Part shown: positions 26,345-35,050 of the stretch, piece after piece | Position numbering within the stretch: position 1 is the first letter of the stretch | Layout of the letters: every line of letters starts with the position of its first letter | NCBI GenBank assembly: GCA_015520705.1 | Contig: WAPO01000102.1 | Location: 1-41,018 of the forward strand | Direction of reading: 5' to 3' | DNA length: 41,018 nucleotides | Source of the DNA: Thermococcus sp. | Lineage (GTDB): Archaea; Methanobacteriota_B; Thermococci; Thermococcales; Thermococcaceae | Program-made: the position numbers and the translations under genes | The notes under the pieces: model-generated | What the model was told of the DNA's origin: nothing | Seen by the model: only the letters and a program-made list of their open reading frames with translations | Databases searched by the model: none

Positions 26345-26384
26345 TAGTATCGCCCCCGATACTAAGTATCGGTACCGGTACTTA
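26345..26384 (-). promoter_or_regulatory. Multi-palindrome operator of the COG1672 ATPase gene
   Basis: TAGTATCG (26345-26352) and CGATACTA (26357-26364) form a perfect 8-base inverted repeat around CCCC. Overlapping it, 26363-26384 is a 22-base palindrome centred on CGGTACCG with one mismatched pair. The unit GTATCG/CGATAC recurs three times (26347, 26357, 26366). It begins one base before the start codon, so binding would block initiation of transcription or translation. Confidence 0.65.
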
Positions 26385-26521
26385 AGTGTTTCTGAGCATC
26401 TGATCCTGCCCTTTCAATGTTGGACATTATATTATTGTTCGTTTCTTTTCATGTATCCTCAAGAGAACACTTTCACCCCAACCCTAAAATACCCCCTCCC
26501 TCTAATTTATTCGGTGGTTCC

Positions 26522-27403
26522 ATGCGCGGAGTTATAGTGCCTCTGGTTACTCCGTTCAACGGGGATTATTCTGTAGATTTCCCGGCCCTTGAGGAGCATC
26601 TGGAGTACCTCCAGAAGGCTGGCGTTCACGGAATCTTCATAAACGCCACGACCGGCGAGTTTACAAGCCTGAGCATGGAAGAACGCAGGGTTCTGGCAGA
26701 GAAGGGAAGGGAGCTCGTTGATTCAGCTTTCTACCTTGTAGGAACGGCATCAACAAACACATTTGAAGTTATCAAGCTAACAAGGCATGCGCAGGACATC
26801 GGTGCTGATTACGCGGTTATCACGCCTCCTTACTACTGCCCGCTTAGTGACGATGCCCTCTTCATGCACTACTCCATGATCGCGGAGAAGACGGACATCC
26901 CGATAATCCTCTACAACATCCCCAGCTGTGCAAATCCAATGAGCATTTCGCTTATAAAGAGGCTCGCCCTTGAGTATCAGAACATCGCGGGCATAAAGGA
27001 GACGATAGACAGCATAAACCACATCAGAGACGTGATTCTGGAAGTTAAAGGGGAAAGGAGGGATTTTAAGGTCTTCACAGGCCTCGACCAGCACTTCCTG
27101 AATACGCTTGTGCTTGGAGGCGATGGCGGGATAATGGCGTGTGCGAATTTCGCCCCGGAGATACACCTCGCACTCTTCAAGGCCTTTGAGGAGAAGGACT
27201 TTGATAAAGCCGTGGTATATGCCCGGAAGCTGGCGGAGCTTTCAAGGGTTTATGATATCGCATCCTCCTTTGGCTCTGCGATAAAGCTTGCAATGAGCAT
27301 CAGAGGCTTCTCGATAAAACCGGTTCTGAGGCCGCCGTATTTAATCGATGGAGAAGAAGTCAGAAGGGAAATAGAGAACCTGCTGAAAGGAGTCCTTCAG
27401 TGA
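26522..27403 (+). CDS. DapA/NAL/KDG-aldolase family lyase
   Basis: A 293-residue class I aldolase of the dihydrodipicolinate synthase/N-acetylneuraminate lyase family. The Schiff-base Lys is Lys159 in IAGIKETID, the catalytic Tyr is Tyr131 in ILYNIP, and the pyruvate-binding motif is [15 protein letters not shown] (G-T/A-T-G-E). The family covers several 2-keto acid lyases; a 2-keto-3-deoxy sugar acid aldolase is more likely than lysine synthesis, since no diaminopimelate genes are nearby. ATG 26522 follows CGGTGGTTCC. TATA-like CCTAAAATA (26483-26491). Overlaps the convergent aRF1 gene by seven bases. Confidence 0.88.
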   Translation: MRGVIVPLVTPFNGDYSVDFPALEEHLEYLQKAGVHGIFINATTGEFTSLSMEERRVLAEKGRELVDSAFYLVGTASTNTFEVIKLTRHAQDIGADYAVITPPYYCPLSDDALFMHYSMIAEKTDIPIILYNIPSCANPMSISLIKRLALEYQNIAGIKETIDSINHIRDVILEVKGERRDFKVFTGLDQHFLNTLVLGGDGGIMACANFAPEIHLALFKAFEEKDFDKAVVYARKLAELSRVYDIASSFGSAIKLAMSIRGFSIKPVLRPPYLIDGEEVRREIENLLKGVLQ

Positions 27404-28644
27404 ATCTTGTATCTCAAAAAGGCACCGAGCCCGCCGAATGCCCTGTAGAACTGCTGCCCATCCTCCGTATCCAGCGAGATGATTTCCACGTTGGCCCCGC
27501 TCTCCTCTGCCATTTTTATGAACTCCTCGGCGACATCCCACTTCTCGAATGTCAGGTTCTGGCTGCCGCACTTGGGGCAGAGCTTGAGCCTCTTTTTATA
27601 CACATGGAAATCCTGCTCGTTCATTGTCTTCAGCTCCTCCCAGCCGCAGTTGTTGCACTTCACGCGAACCCTCACCCTGTCGTAGCCCTCGCTCAGGAGG
27701 AGGGTGTCAACGGCTCCAAGCTCAAGGGCTTTTCTGACCTCCTTCTCACCGTAGGTTATCATCCCTGTATCCTTAACAAGATGCCTGAAGAAGTCCTGAA
27801 TCAGCTTCCTCTCCTTTATCGCCTCGTGCTCCTTCAGTATATCGCTGGCCTTGTCAACGAGCTCCTTAAGCCCGTACTCGCCGCTGTAGCTTATGTCGAG
27901 AACCCCGATGATCTTCTTCCTCAGTTCATGGTGGAGGTAGTCCCCCTCAACGAACTCCTCCTTTGTGGGGCCCGGCCCGCCGATTATAATCCCCTTAAGC
28001 TCTCCAGCTTCAAGAAGGGGCAGAAAGGCCTTGTTGGCATGCTCCCCGATTCTCTTCATAAATTCATGTGTTTCCTGCTCCCTGATGCGCTCGTAACGCC
28101 TAGCCGACTGACCTCCAGCCCGGGTCTTTCCAGGAACGTTTGATGTCAGTTCCTCAATTACCTCTATCCTCTTCCCTCTCAGGATTCCAATGCTGGCTTC
28201 GTTCTTTTCCACGGTTATTAAGCCGTAGGCTTCCTTAACGCGGAGCATCTCCTCCAGGGGCTCTGTGATAAACGTCTGGTCACATCGATAGAGCCTCACC
28301 CTGAGCGGCTCTGGAGGAATTATGGCCGTCAGCTGAATGTCGCTGACGCCCTCCTGCTCGCTAACGTTGCCGACGAAGAGGGCCAGCCCCGTTGGTGGGG
28401 TCTGCCTGTAGAGCTTCAAATGCTGCATGGCCCTTTCAAGCGCCCCGAGGACGTTCTTCCGGGTGCTCTTTGATTTGATGTTCTGAGCGGTTCCGTATTC
28501 CTCCCTGAGCTGCTGCATGACCTTGTTGATATCGTAACCCGACGGAATATAGAGGGAAACGAGCTCCGTGGCCCGCCCTCTGATCTTCTTAAGCTCCTCA
28601 ACCTTCTTTTTAAGCTCATACATTTCAGCTGATTTGTGAGACAT
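27397..28644 (-). CDS. prf1: Peptide chain release factor aRF1
   Basis: Recognises all three stop codons and releases the finished protein. 415 residues in eRF1/aRF1 layout: the N domain with the stop-codon motif NIKS (residues 55-58), the middle domain with the catalytic GGQ (177-179, in [15 protein letters not shown]), and the C domain with a four-cysteine zinc minidomain (CNNC and CPKC). ATG 28644 follows GGAGAGGTGATGCTC, so the upstream GTG and ATG within the ribosome site are rejected. Confidence 0.97.
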   Translation of the reverse strand: MSHKSAEMYELKKKVEELKKIRGRATELVSLYIPSGYDINKVMQQLREEYGTAQNIKSKSTRKNVLGALERAMQHLKLYRQTPPTGLALFVGNVSEQEGVSDIQLTAIIPPEPLRVRLYRCDQTFITEPLEEMLRVKEAYGLITVEKNEASIGILRGKRIEVIEELTSNVPGKTRAGGQSARRYERIREQETHEFMKRIGEHANKAFLPLLEAGELKGIIIGGPGPTKEEFVEGDYLHHELRKKIIGVLDISYSGEYGLKELVDKASDILKEHEAIKERKLIQDFFRHLVKDTGMITYGEKEVRKALELGAVDTLLLSEGYDRVRVRVKCNNCGWEELKTMNEQDFHVYKKRLKLCPKCGSQNLTFEKWDVAEEFIKMAEESGANVEIISLDTEDGQQFYRAFGGLGAFLRYKIH

Positions 28645-28681
28645 GAGCATCACCTCTCCTGTTCAACTCACTGTAAAAAGG

Positions 28682-28703
28682 AAATCCGGGGGATTTAAAA
28701 AGA
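28682..28703 (-). promoter_or_regulatory. prf1 promoter with inverted repeat
   Basis: Minus-strand TATA CTTTTTAAA lies at about 28694-28702, giving a start near 28673. Overlapping it and extending downstream is AAATCC-GGG-GGATTT (28682-28696), a perfect inverted repeat with 6-base arms, placed where a repressor would act. The role is inferred. Confidence 0.45.
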
Positions 28704-28723
28704 TTTAGATGTCCAAAAATCCC

Positions 28724-28960
28724 CTATATCCACGAGAGCAAGACCAGAATGAAAACCCCCACAATTCCTCCCACCGCGACTATGAGGATGTTGATCAGAT
28801 TGAACTCGACACTTGAAATCCCCATGTGGTTAAGAAGCCACAGAAGTATCAGCCCCACTATGGCATTCGCCGCGAGGAACTTCACGACCTTCCAGACAAA
28901 CTTCATGATCAGGTATCCAACTAACGCCGCCAGCAGCAGGAAGATTAAGATATTAATCAT
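28724..28960 (-). CDS. BofA-like (pro-sigma-K processing inhibitor family) membrane protein
   Basis: A 78-residue protein of three hydrophobic segments (about residues 3-17, 22-43 and 54-77). VVKFLAANAIVGLILLWLLNHMGI, with its Asn in the middle segment, and the C-terminal glycine-rich helix match the BofA family. In Bacillus BofA holds the site-2 protease SpoIVFB inactive; the archaeal role is unknown. ATG 28960 lies five bases after GGAGGTG. It follows the HEAT-repeat gene by 12 bases, so they are probably co-transcribed. Confidence 0.85.
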   Translation of the reverse strand: MINILIFLLLAALVGYLIMKFVWKVVKFLAANAIVGLILLWLLNHMGISSVEFNLINILIVAVGGIVGVFILVLLSWI

Positions 28961-28972
28961 GCACACACCTCC

Positions 28973-29533
28973 TTATCTCAGCTTCTCAAGGGCTTCCTTT
29001 GCTATCTCACCCAGAGGAACCCATTTCTTTCCCTCAAAAGGCAGAATCACCTTGTCCTCAACACCGCTGAGCTCTTCTATATACGGGACCGCATCCCTGA
29101 CCCCGAGCTCCCCGAGGAGCATCATTGCAAAGGCCCTGCTGTTCTTGTCGCCGCCATGAAGCTCCTCCATGAGGATTTGAACAACCTCATCCCTGAGCTC
29201 CTCCATGTCCTCAGGAAACATGCGCACGAGCCTGTATGACAGAACCATGGCGTTCTCCTTTACATAGGGATTTCTGTCCTTTGTGAGCTGAATGCTTCTG
29301 GACATTATCCTTTTCACATGAGGTTTAACTATGAGGGCATTACTTTCTGCCACGTTATTTAGAAGAAGAAGGGCATCTCCTCTTATACCCGCCATCTTAT
29401 CATCCAGCAACTCAATAAGACCTTCCAGGGCTTTTTTATCCTTTACAACCTGAGCTACTGCCTCTTCAAATCTCTCAGCCTCTATGAGCTTTTTAATCTT
29501 ATCTCTCTTTGAGCCGAACGAAAACAGCCCCAT
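28973..29533 (-). CDS. HEAT-repeat protein
   Basis: 186 residues of alpha-helical repeats: GLIELLDDKMAGIRGDALLLLNNVAE, HVKRIMSRSIQLTKDRNPYVKENAMVLSYRLVRM and EVVQILMEELHGGDKNSRAFAMMLLGELGVRDAVPYI are three or four successive HEAT-like units (D-x-x-x-R-x-x-A pattern). Such proteins are scaffolds; no catalytic motif is visible. ATG 29533 follows AGGTGGTATC. Paired with the BofA-like gene. Confidence 0.85.
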   Translation of the reverse strand: MGLFSFGSKRDKIKKLIEAERFEEAVAQVVKDKKALEGLIELLDDKMAGIRGDALLLLNNVAESNALIVKPHVKRIMSRSIQLTKDRNPYVKENAMVLSYRLVRMFPEDMEELRDEVVQILMEELHGGDKNSRAFAMMLLGELGVRDAVPYIEELSGVEDKVILPFEGKKWVPLGEIAKEALEKLR

Positions 29534-29643
29534 GATACCACCTTATTAAAACTCGTCTCCAGAGTATAAAGTCCTTTCGATTTCGTTAAGATTATAAAGA
29601 ACAAATGACTTCAAGGATAATAAACAAAAATGAGGGAGGTAAA

Positions 29644-30660
29644 GTGAGGAAACACTATGAAGTATATTTGAGGATTTTAATTGTTACATATATTACGTTT
29701 TTCTCTATATATTCTCTATTTAGGCATTGGTCATATTTAAGTACAGGTTATGATCTTGGAATTTTTATGCAGTCTCTTTGGAGCACCATCCACAATCAAG
29801 GATTTTTCTTTAATACCGGCGAATGGCAGGACATTGGGACTTACTCACATTTTGGCGTTCATAATCAACCCATTCTGTTTTTGCTTCTCCCGATTTACAA
29901 AATTCTTCCATATGCAGAAACATTGCTTATACTTCAAACAATTGCACTTGGCTTTGGGGCAGCAACATTGTTTAAATTTGCAAAACACGTCCTCAATGAT
30001 GATAGACGGGCTTTTTATCTGTCATTAATGTATCTTTTTAATCCGTTAATCCAAGGAATCAACATATTTGATTTTCATCCAGTTAGTCTTGCTGTTCCAT
30101 TCATATTCTTAATCCCCTACTATTTTGAAAAAAGAGAATACATTAAAACGACGATTTTCTCTTTAGTTGTTCTTTCGGTAAAAGAAGATTCTGGATTAAT
30201 TTTGACAAGCATAGGGTTAATGTTCTTGCTTATGAAACACAGAATTAAAGAATTGAGTAACCCAAGAAAATGGAGAAAGATCATTATAAAAAACAAAATC
30301 CCAACTCTGCTAATTCTCTTAGGCATTTTCTGGATAATCCTGAGTTTGTTTGTTATAATACCCCATTATAATGGAGGAAAATATCCTTATTTTGATGATA
30401 AAAGACTCGATAGATATGGGGGCGAAGTTTATTGGGATAATGCTATCGCCTACTTCCTTATAACAATGCTAAGTATTAGCTTTCTGCCGCTCTGGGACAT
30501 TCAGTTATTTTCTGCTTCAGCACTTTTATGGTTAGAGGTACTTCTTTCCAATAAACCAGAAATGGTGAGCCTCGGACACCAGTACCCCTATATGTTAATT
30601 CCGATGCTCTTGATACTATCTGTGTATAATTTGAAAAAATCCAGAGCGCAGAGATTGTAG
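29644..30660 (+). pseudogene. DUF2079 membrane protein, N-terminal part (split by frameshift)
   Basis: The first two-thirds of a DUF2079 (COG3463) polytopic membrane protein, 338 residues ending in an early stop. It matches the two intact paralogues downstream: YDLGIFMQSLWSTIHNQG, YSHFGVHNQPILFLLLPIYKILPYAETLLILQT, GINIFDFHPVSLAVPFIFLIPYYFE and VLSVKEDSGL. GTG 29644 follows GGGAGGT and aligns with the paralogues' N termini; ATG 29605 lies before the expected transcript start (TATA ATTATAAAG, 29591-29599). The missing C-terminal part lies in another frame from 30630, with a single A6 run as the likely break. Strongly AT-rich. Confidence 0.82.
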
Positions 30661-30698
30661 TTCTGGAGTTAAATAATATTAGACACATTTCACTTTCG

Positions 30699-31193
30699 AT
30701 GAAAAAGCTCGTGGGGATTTCTCTCATATCCATGTTCCTATTTTCTCCGGCATTTCATGTAATTGAAGCTCCAAGATACATTGCTGGAATGCCCATTCAA
30801 AAACTGGTACCGTTATATGTAAAGGGGAAGCCATACTTTGATGCTCTGGATGAAGTGACAAAGACATTGACCCAAACAGACTGTATCATCGTTACACAGA
30901 ACATGTTATTCCCTCATCTAGCCAATAGAAAAAACACTTATTACATTGTTACACCATTTAAATCTGTTTATGTTCCAAATAATTCGATTATTGTTGTAGA
31001 AGCTGTTCTACCCGACTATAAGTTTACTATTAGCTCCTTTGAAAATTACACAGAGGGTCATGAGGTGGATTTTAAACTGGTTAACACAACAACTTTAATA
31101 TTGCAATGTTCTGAAGAATATCTTGGAAATATCAGTGCTTGCATATTTAGGAAGTTAGAGAATATAATACAAAAATGCCATAAAGAAAAATAG
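30699..31193 (+). pseudogene. DUF2079 membrane protein, C-terminal part (split by frameshift)
   Basis: 164 residues from ATG 30699, but the frame is open back to 30630, just upstream of the A6 run 30634-30639. It carries the family's C-terminal motif, here TQNMLFPHLANRKNTYYIV (TQNDIFPxLANxxxTY in the paralogues). Reading one extra A in the A6 run would join the two parts in frame with a length similar to the intact copies. There is no promoter or ribosome site of note before 30699, so separate expression looks unlikely. Confidence 0.78.
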
Positions 31194-31337
31194 TGTTTGG
31201 AATATTAACAGCATTAGAACTAATATTGACTTTATTTTATTTGGAGAGTTAACACAACTTAGTGCCTTTCTTATTTTTCCTAAAAAGTCCGAAATACTTA
31301 AATTTTCCGGAGATACGAGTTTGTCTGGAGGAGCGAT

Positions 31338-32831
31338 ATGAGACTGAAAAAGACCAACGTGTTGTTATGGGGAATGATATCTGGATATATCCTGCTACTG
31401 TCAGCTATCTCTATCAATAGATATCAGACGTTTCGAACCAATGCCTTTGATCTAGGAATTTTCGTTCAGAGCTTTTGGTCAACTATAAATGGGAAAGGGT
31501 TATTATATAACACCGTTGAAAATATGGGGGTGTGCGTTAATACCCACCTAGCAGTTCATGCTTCTCCAATTTTACTGTTTTTAGTTCCGATTTATCGAGT
31601 TCTACCTTATCCTGAAACTCTTCTTATTGTACAAACCATCACAATTGGTTTTTCTGCATATCCTTTATATCTCTTGGGAAAAAAAGTTTTCAAAAATGAA
31701 AGATATTCTCTTGCGATTGTATCTTTATATCTGACTAATGCTCTCCTCCACGGGATTAACGGTTATGACTTCCATGAGGCTTCTTTTGCAATGCCGTTTA
31801 TTTTCCTTACCGCATACTATTTTGAGACGGGGGATTATAAGAGGGCTCTTGCATCTGGAGTTTTAGTTTTATTAGCAAAAGAAGATGCTGGAATAGCTTT
31901 ACTTTCTCTCTCATCATTTTACCTACTTAAAGATAAAAAGATTACAGTTTTAAATACCTACAAATATCTATTGAAAAAAATTTATTCTAGAGAATTCTCC
32001 CTATTTGAGAAATCTGCGATTCTATTGGGACTCGAGGGAATATTATGGACAATTTTAACAATGACAATATTACTCCTATTTTTTCCGGGAAGTCGGAGAC
32101 TTCATGAGGCCTATTATCATGATTTTCCATGCATCCAGTACATACCCATGAAAATCCTATATTTTGTAGTTGCAAACTTGACACTAGGTTTTTTGACATT
32201 CCTACGTCCAAAATACACATTTTTACTAACAACACTACCATGGATAGAGATACTCACATCCTGCCAGAAGAATCTCTTTAGAATAGGTTTTCAGTATCCA
32301 TATATGCTCTTACCCTTATCAATGATATCAATAGTTTACTCTTTAGCCGAGCTGGATAAAACAAAGGTCAAACAGTTTTTAGGGATAGGATTATCAGTTG
32401 GAATAATTATGTCCCTTCTTACAACTCCAGTTCTCCCAATTCATAATGAGGTAAAATCAGATCTTCTTGTTCCTCCATTTTACTATCAGCCAGTGACTCA
32501 TCATGATAGGGTTTTAATGAAAGTCACTCAAATCTTAGGAAGAACAGATTTATCAATTCTAACACAAAATGATATATTCCCCCAGCTGGCAAATCGTCCT
32601 AATACTTATGTAATCTGGTGGTCTTGTTGCAATCAGAGCATCCCTAAGACAGATATCATTCTTTTTGATGAAACCCTCTTATATTCAGCATATAATATGT
32701 TAGTAAAGGATTATCTTGTCAACTACACTAAGGTTTATGACTATGATGGGATAGAAGTATGGATTAGGAATGATACACTTAATACTCCTCAAGTTAGACA
32801 GGTGATATCTCAGCTGGAGGGAATAAAATGA
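31338..32831 (+). CDS. DUF2079 membrane protein (intact, AT-rich copy)
   Basis: A 497-residue polytopic membrane protein of the DUF2079 family. About nine hydrophobic segments are followed by a soluble C-terminal domain outside the membrane. The acidic residue after helix 1 (Asp38 in FDLGIFVQSFWS) lies where GT-C glycosyltransferases carry their catalytic Asp; that relationship is inferred. Other conserved parts are GINGYDFHEASFAMPFIF, LAKEDAG and TQNDIFPQLANRPNTY. TATA-like ACTTAAATTT (31296-31305) and GGAGGAG before the ATG give it its own promoter. Overlaps the next gene by four bases (ATGA). Much more AT-rich than the neighbouring genes. Confidence 0.87.
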   Translation: MRLKKTNVLLWGMISGYILLLSAISINRYQTFRTNAFDLGIFVQSFWSTINGKGLLYNTVENMGVCVNTHLAVHASPILLFLVPIYRVLPYPETLLIVQTITIGFSAYPLYLLGKKVFKNERYSLAIVSLYLTNALLHGINGYDFHEASFAMPFIFLTAYYFETGDYKRALASGVLVLLAKEDAGIALLSLSSFYLLKDKKITVLNTYKYLLKKIYSREFSLFEKSAILLGLEGILWTILTMTILLLFFPGSRRLHEAYYHDFPCIQYIPMKILYFVVANLTLGFLTFLRPKYTFLLTTLPWIEILTSCQKNLFRIGFQYPYMLLPLSMISIVYSLAELDKTKVKQFLGIGLSVGIIMSLLTTPVLPIHNEVKSDLLVPPFYYQPVTHHDRVLMKVTQILGRTDLSILTQNDIFPQLANRPNTYVIWWSCCNQSIPKTDIILFDETLLYSAYNMLVKDYLVNYTKVYDYDGIEVWIRNDTLNTPQVRQVISQLEGIK

Positions 32832-35050
32832 GGAATAAATTTCCTAAACAGATTATGTTTCTCCTAATTTTGATGATCTATTTCCTGACGCGTCTTCTCC
32901 GTATTGGCCTTATGGGGGAATACTTCGACTATGACGAGGGCACGTATCTGATGATGGCACGCCTGATAAACCACGGCTACCTTCCATATAGGGATATCTT
33001 CGCAGTCCATCCTCCCCTCTACTACTACCTTCTGGCCCTCTGGCTGAGGATTTTTGGAGACAGCTACATCATAGGGAGGTTGCTCTCTGTTCTCCTCGGC
33101 CTCATCTCCATAACTCTGGCCTACCTGACCGGAAGAGAGCTGAAAGACCGGAAGCTTGGACTGGCTTTTGCCCTCCTGCTGACTCTCGACCCTCTAATGA
33201 TACGCATGAACTCGCTGGTTCTCCATGAAACCCTCATAGAACTCTTCACCCTCCTGTCCCTCTACTACTTTGTGAGATATTTCAGAAGAAAAAATCTCAA
33301 ATACGCCTATCTAGCTCTATTCTGGGCCGGCCTTGGGAGCACGGCAAAGTTCACAATAATCCCATTCCTCCTCGCGCTTTACATCGTCATCATTCTCTCC
33401 CTCGACGACAGAAGCTGGAGTCATTTTGAAGGCATGGTAAGGTCAATCCTCACATCGAGGCAGGTTTTTGTAGTTCTTGCAGCATACACTGTTGCCGCGA
33501 TTGCAGTCATATCAATCATCACCGCGTATCCGGAGCGTATAGTCAGGCTTCTGGTAATCGTCCCGGGAATACATCCCGTCAACTTAGTGGGGCACAAATA
33601 CACAGCCGCAGTATTTCTCCTGCTCTGGGGAATTCTGACGGTGTATATCCTGAACCTCAGCTATGTTCATAAGCTGGCTGAAACGGTGCGCATCCTCCTC
33701 AGAAACTGGAAGATTGAGGTAAAGCTGGGGCTTGCAGTTCTGGCCGCCAAAGCCTTGGTGGAAGTGCCGCTGGGACTTCTTGTTTCAAAGAGCTATATCT
33801 CCCAGACATATCTCTCACAGGGCGGCAGATATCTTCCTTTTCTGGGCTTCTTCTCCCTGATGAATAAAATCCTCAAAAACCTCGGCGGGAATTCTCCAGA
33901 GTTTTTAGTGTATCTGGTTCCCCTCATGGTGCTCCTTGCATGGGTAATTCTGGCCGTTAGCAGGGGACACAGGCTTGAGGTGGAGAAGCCGCTGGCCGGA
34001 CTTCTGGTGATGAATATCTTTACCTTCCTCTTCCTGATACCGATACTGCCGGGTGAGCGCTTTATCTATCCCCTGTTCCTCGTCGCCTATCTGACCGCCC
34101 TGCACTCCCTCCTTTCCCTTCCACTACCAAGGAGGAAGGTGCTCGCCGCCCTCACAATAAGTCTGCTGGTCTTTTCGGCCATAGATTATGGAATGCTAAC
34201 AAATTATCCTGAAGGAAAATTAAAGCTCGCGTGGGGAGAGCACACGAACGAAATGAGGCACGACCTTAAAGGCTATCTGAAAGAACACAGCCTGCTGGCA
34301 GGCCTCTGCATGTCAGTCAATCCCATGAATGCATACTATCTGAACCTGAGAATTGATCCGCACCTTCTGGATACCTTTGGGCTGGCCTACCTGAAGAAGG
34401 AGAACCCAGGATTTATCATAGAACGCATAAAGGAGGAGAACACACGCTATGTGATACTCAGCACATGGATGTATGCAATAATGCAGAAGGATAAGAGGCT
34501 GAAAGCGATCTACGGCGCCCTGCAGAACTACACCCTCATAAACGGCACGCTTGAATTTGCTGAATCTTACTCAACAGGGGAGGTGCTTGAATTCTTCACG
34601 ATTGACAACGCCGGCAGAAACGTCAGCATCTCAACCCACTACGGGCGGCTGTATCTCTGGCTGAACGGAAGGAAAGCCGTAAAACTCTATCTGAAAAGAG
34701 GCAACACAACGTTTAACTGGAAAACGGTGCTGACGCGCAGGGATGGATCGGATGAATACCTCATGGAAAGCTGGAGTAAGGAGGGCAGAGAGGTTAATGC
34801 CAGCGTGGAGGTTGAAAAGACATCCATAAGGATAAGACCACCTGAGAATATCACAGCGGTGCTGGAATTCAAGGGGGTCGCTGTTAAGGAGGACGGAGAG
34901 CCGCTGAAGGTCGGGGAAGCTGTTACATCAGCATATCTGTATATAGGAGACATAAAACTCACGCTTTCTGCAGACCGCATCCAGATGAAGAACGGGAAGA
35001 TAGCTGCAGAAGGGCATGAAATCGTGCTGGGATACGGTGATGGTGGATGA
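32828..35050 (+). CDS. GT39-like (GT-C fold) membrane glycosyltransferase
   Basis: A 740-residue integral membrane glycosyltransferase. The catalytic acidic motif follows helix 1 (EYFDYDEGTY, Asp34, Asp36, Glu37), then DIFAVHPPLYYYLLALWLRIFG (His61-Pro-Pro), both typical of the PMT/ArnT-like dolichyl-phosphate-sugar users. About 12 hydrophobic segments run to residue ~455; the last ~280 residues are soluble, beta-rich and should face outside. The donor is probably a dolichyl-phosphate sugar; the acceptor is unknown. It overlaps the DUF2079 genes on both sides by four bases. Base composition shifts from AT-rich to normal at about 32885. Confidence 0.87.
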   Translation: MRNKFPKQIMFLLILMIYFLTRLLRIGLMGEYFDYDEGTYLMMARLINHGYLPYRDIFAVHPPLYYYLLALWLRIFGDSYIIGRLLSVLLGLISITLAYLTGRELKDRKLGLAFALLLTLDPLMIRMNSLVLHETLIELFTLLSLYYFVRYFRRKNLKYAYLALFWAGLGSTAKFTIIPFLLALYIVIILSLDDRSWSHFEGMVRSILTSRQVFVVLAAYTVAAIAVISIITAYPERIVRLLVIVPGIHPVNLVGHKYTAAVFLLLWGILTVYILNLSYVHKLAETVRILLRNWKIEVKLGLAVLAAKALVEVPLGLLVSKSYISQTYLSQGGRYLPFLGFFSLMNKILKNLGGNSPEFLVYLVPLMVLLAWVILAVSRGHRLEVEKPLAGLLVMNIFTFLFLIPILPGERFIYPLFLVAYLTALHSLLSLPLPRRKVLAALTISLLVFSAIDYGMLTNYPEGKLKLAWGEHTNEMRHDLKGYLKEHSLLAGLCMSVNPMNAYYLNLRIDPHLLDTFGLAYLKKENPGFIIERIKEENTRYVILSTWMYAIMQKDKRLKAIYGALQNYTLINGTLEFAESYSTGEVLEFFTIDNAGRNVSISTHYGRLYLWLNGRKAVKLYLKRGNTTFNWKTVLTRRDGSDEYLMESWSKEGREVNASVEVEKTSIRIRPPENITAVLEFKGVAVKEDGEPLKVGEAVTSAYLYIGDIKLTLSADRIQMKNGKIAAEGHEIVLGYGDGG

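Noticed and set aside
26522-27403. Assignment as dihydrodipicolinate synthase (dapA)
   Set aside because: The family is broad and nothing nearby belongs to diaminopimelate or lysine synthesis; only a family-level call is justified.
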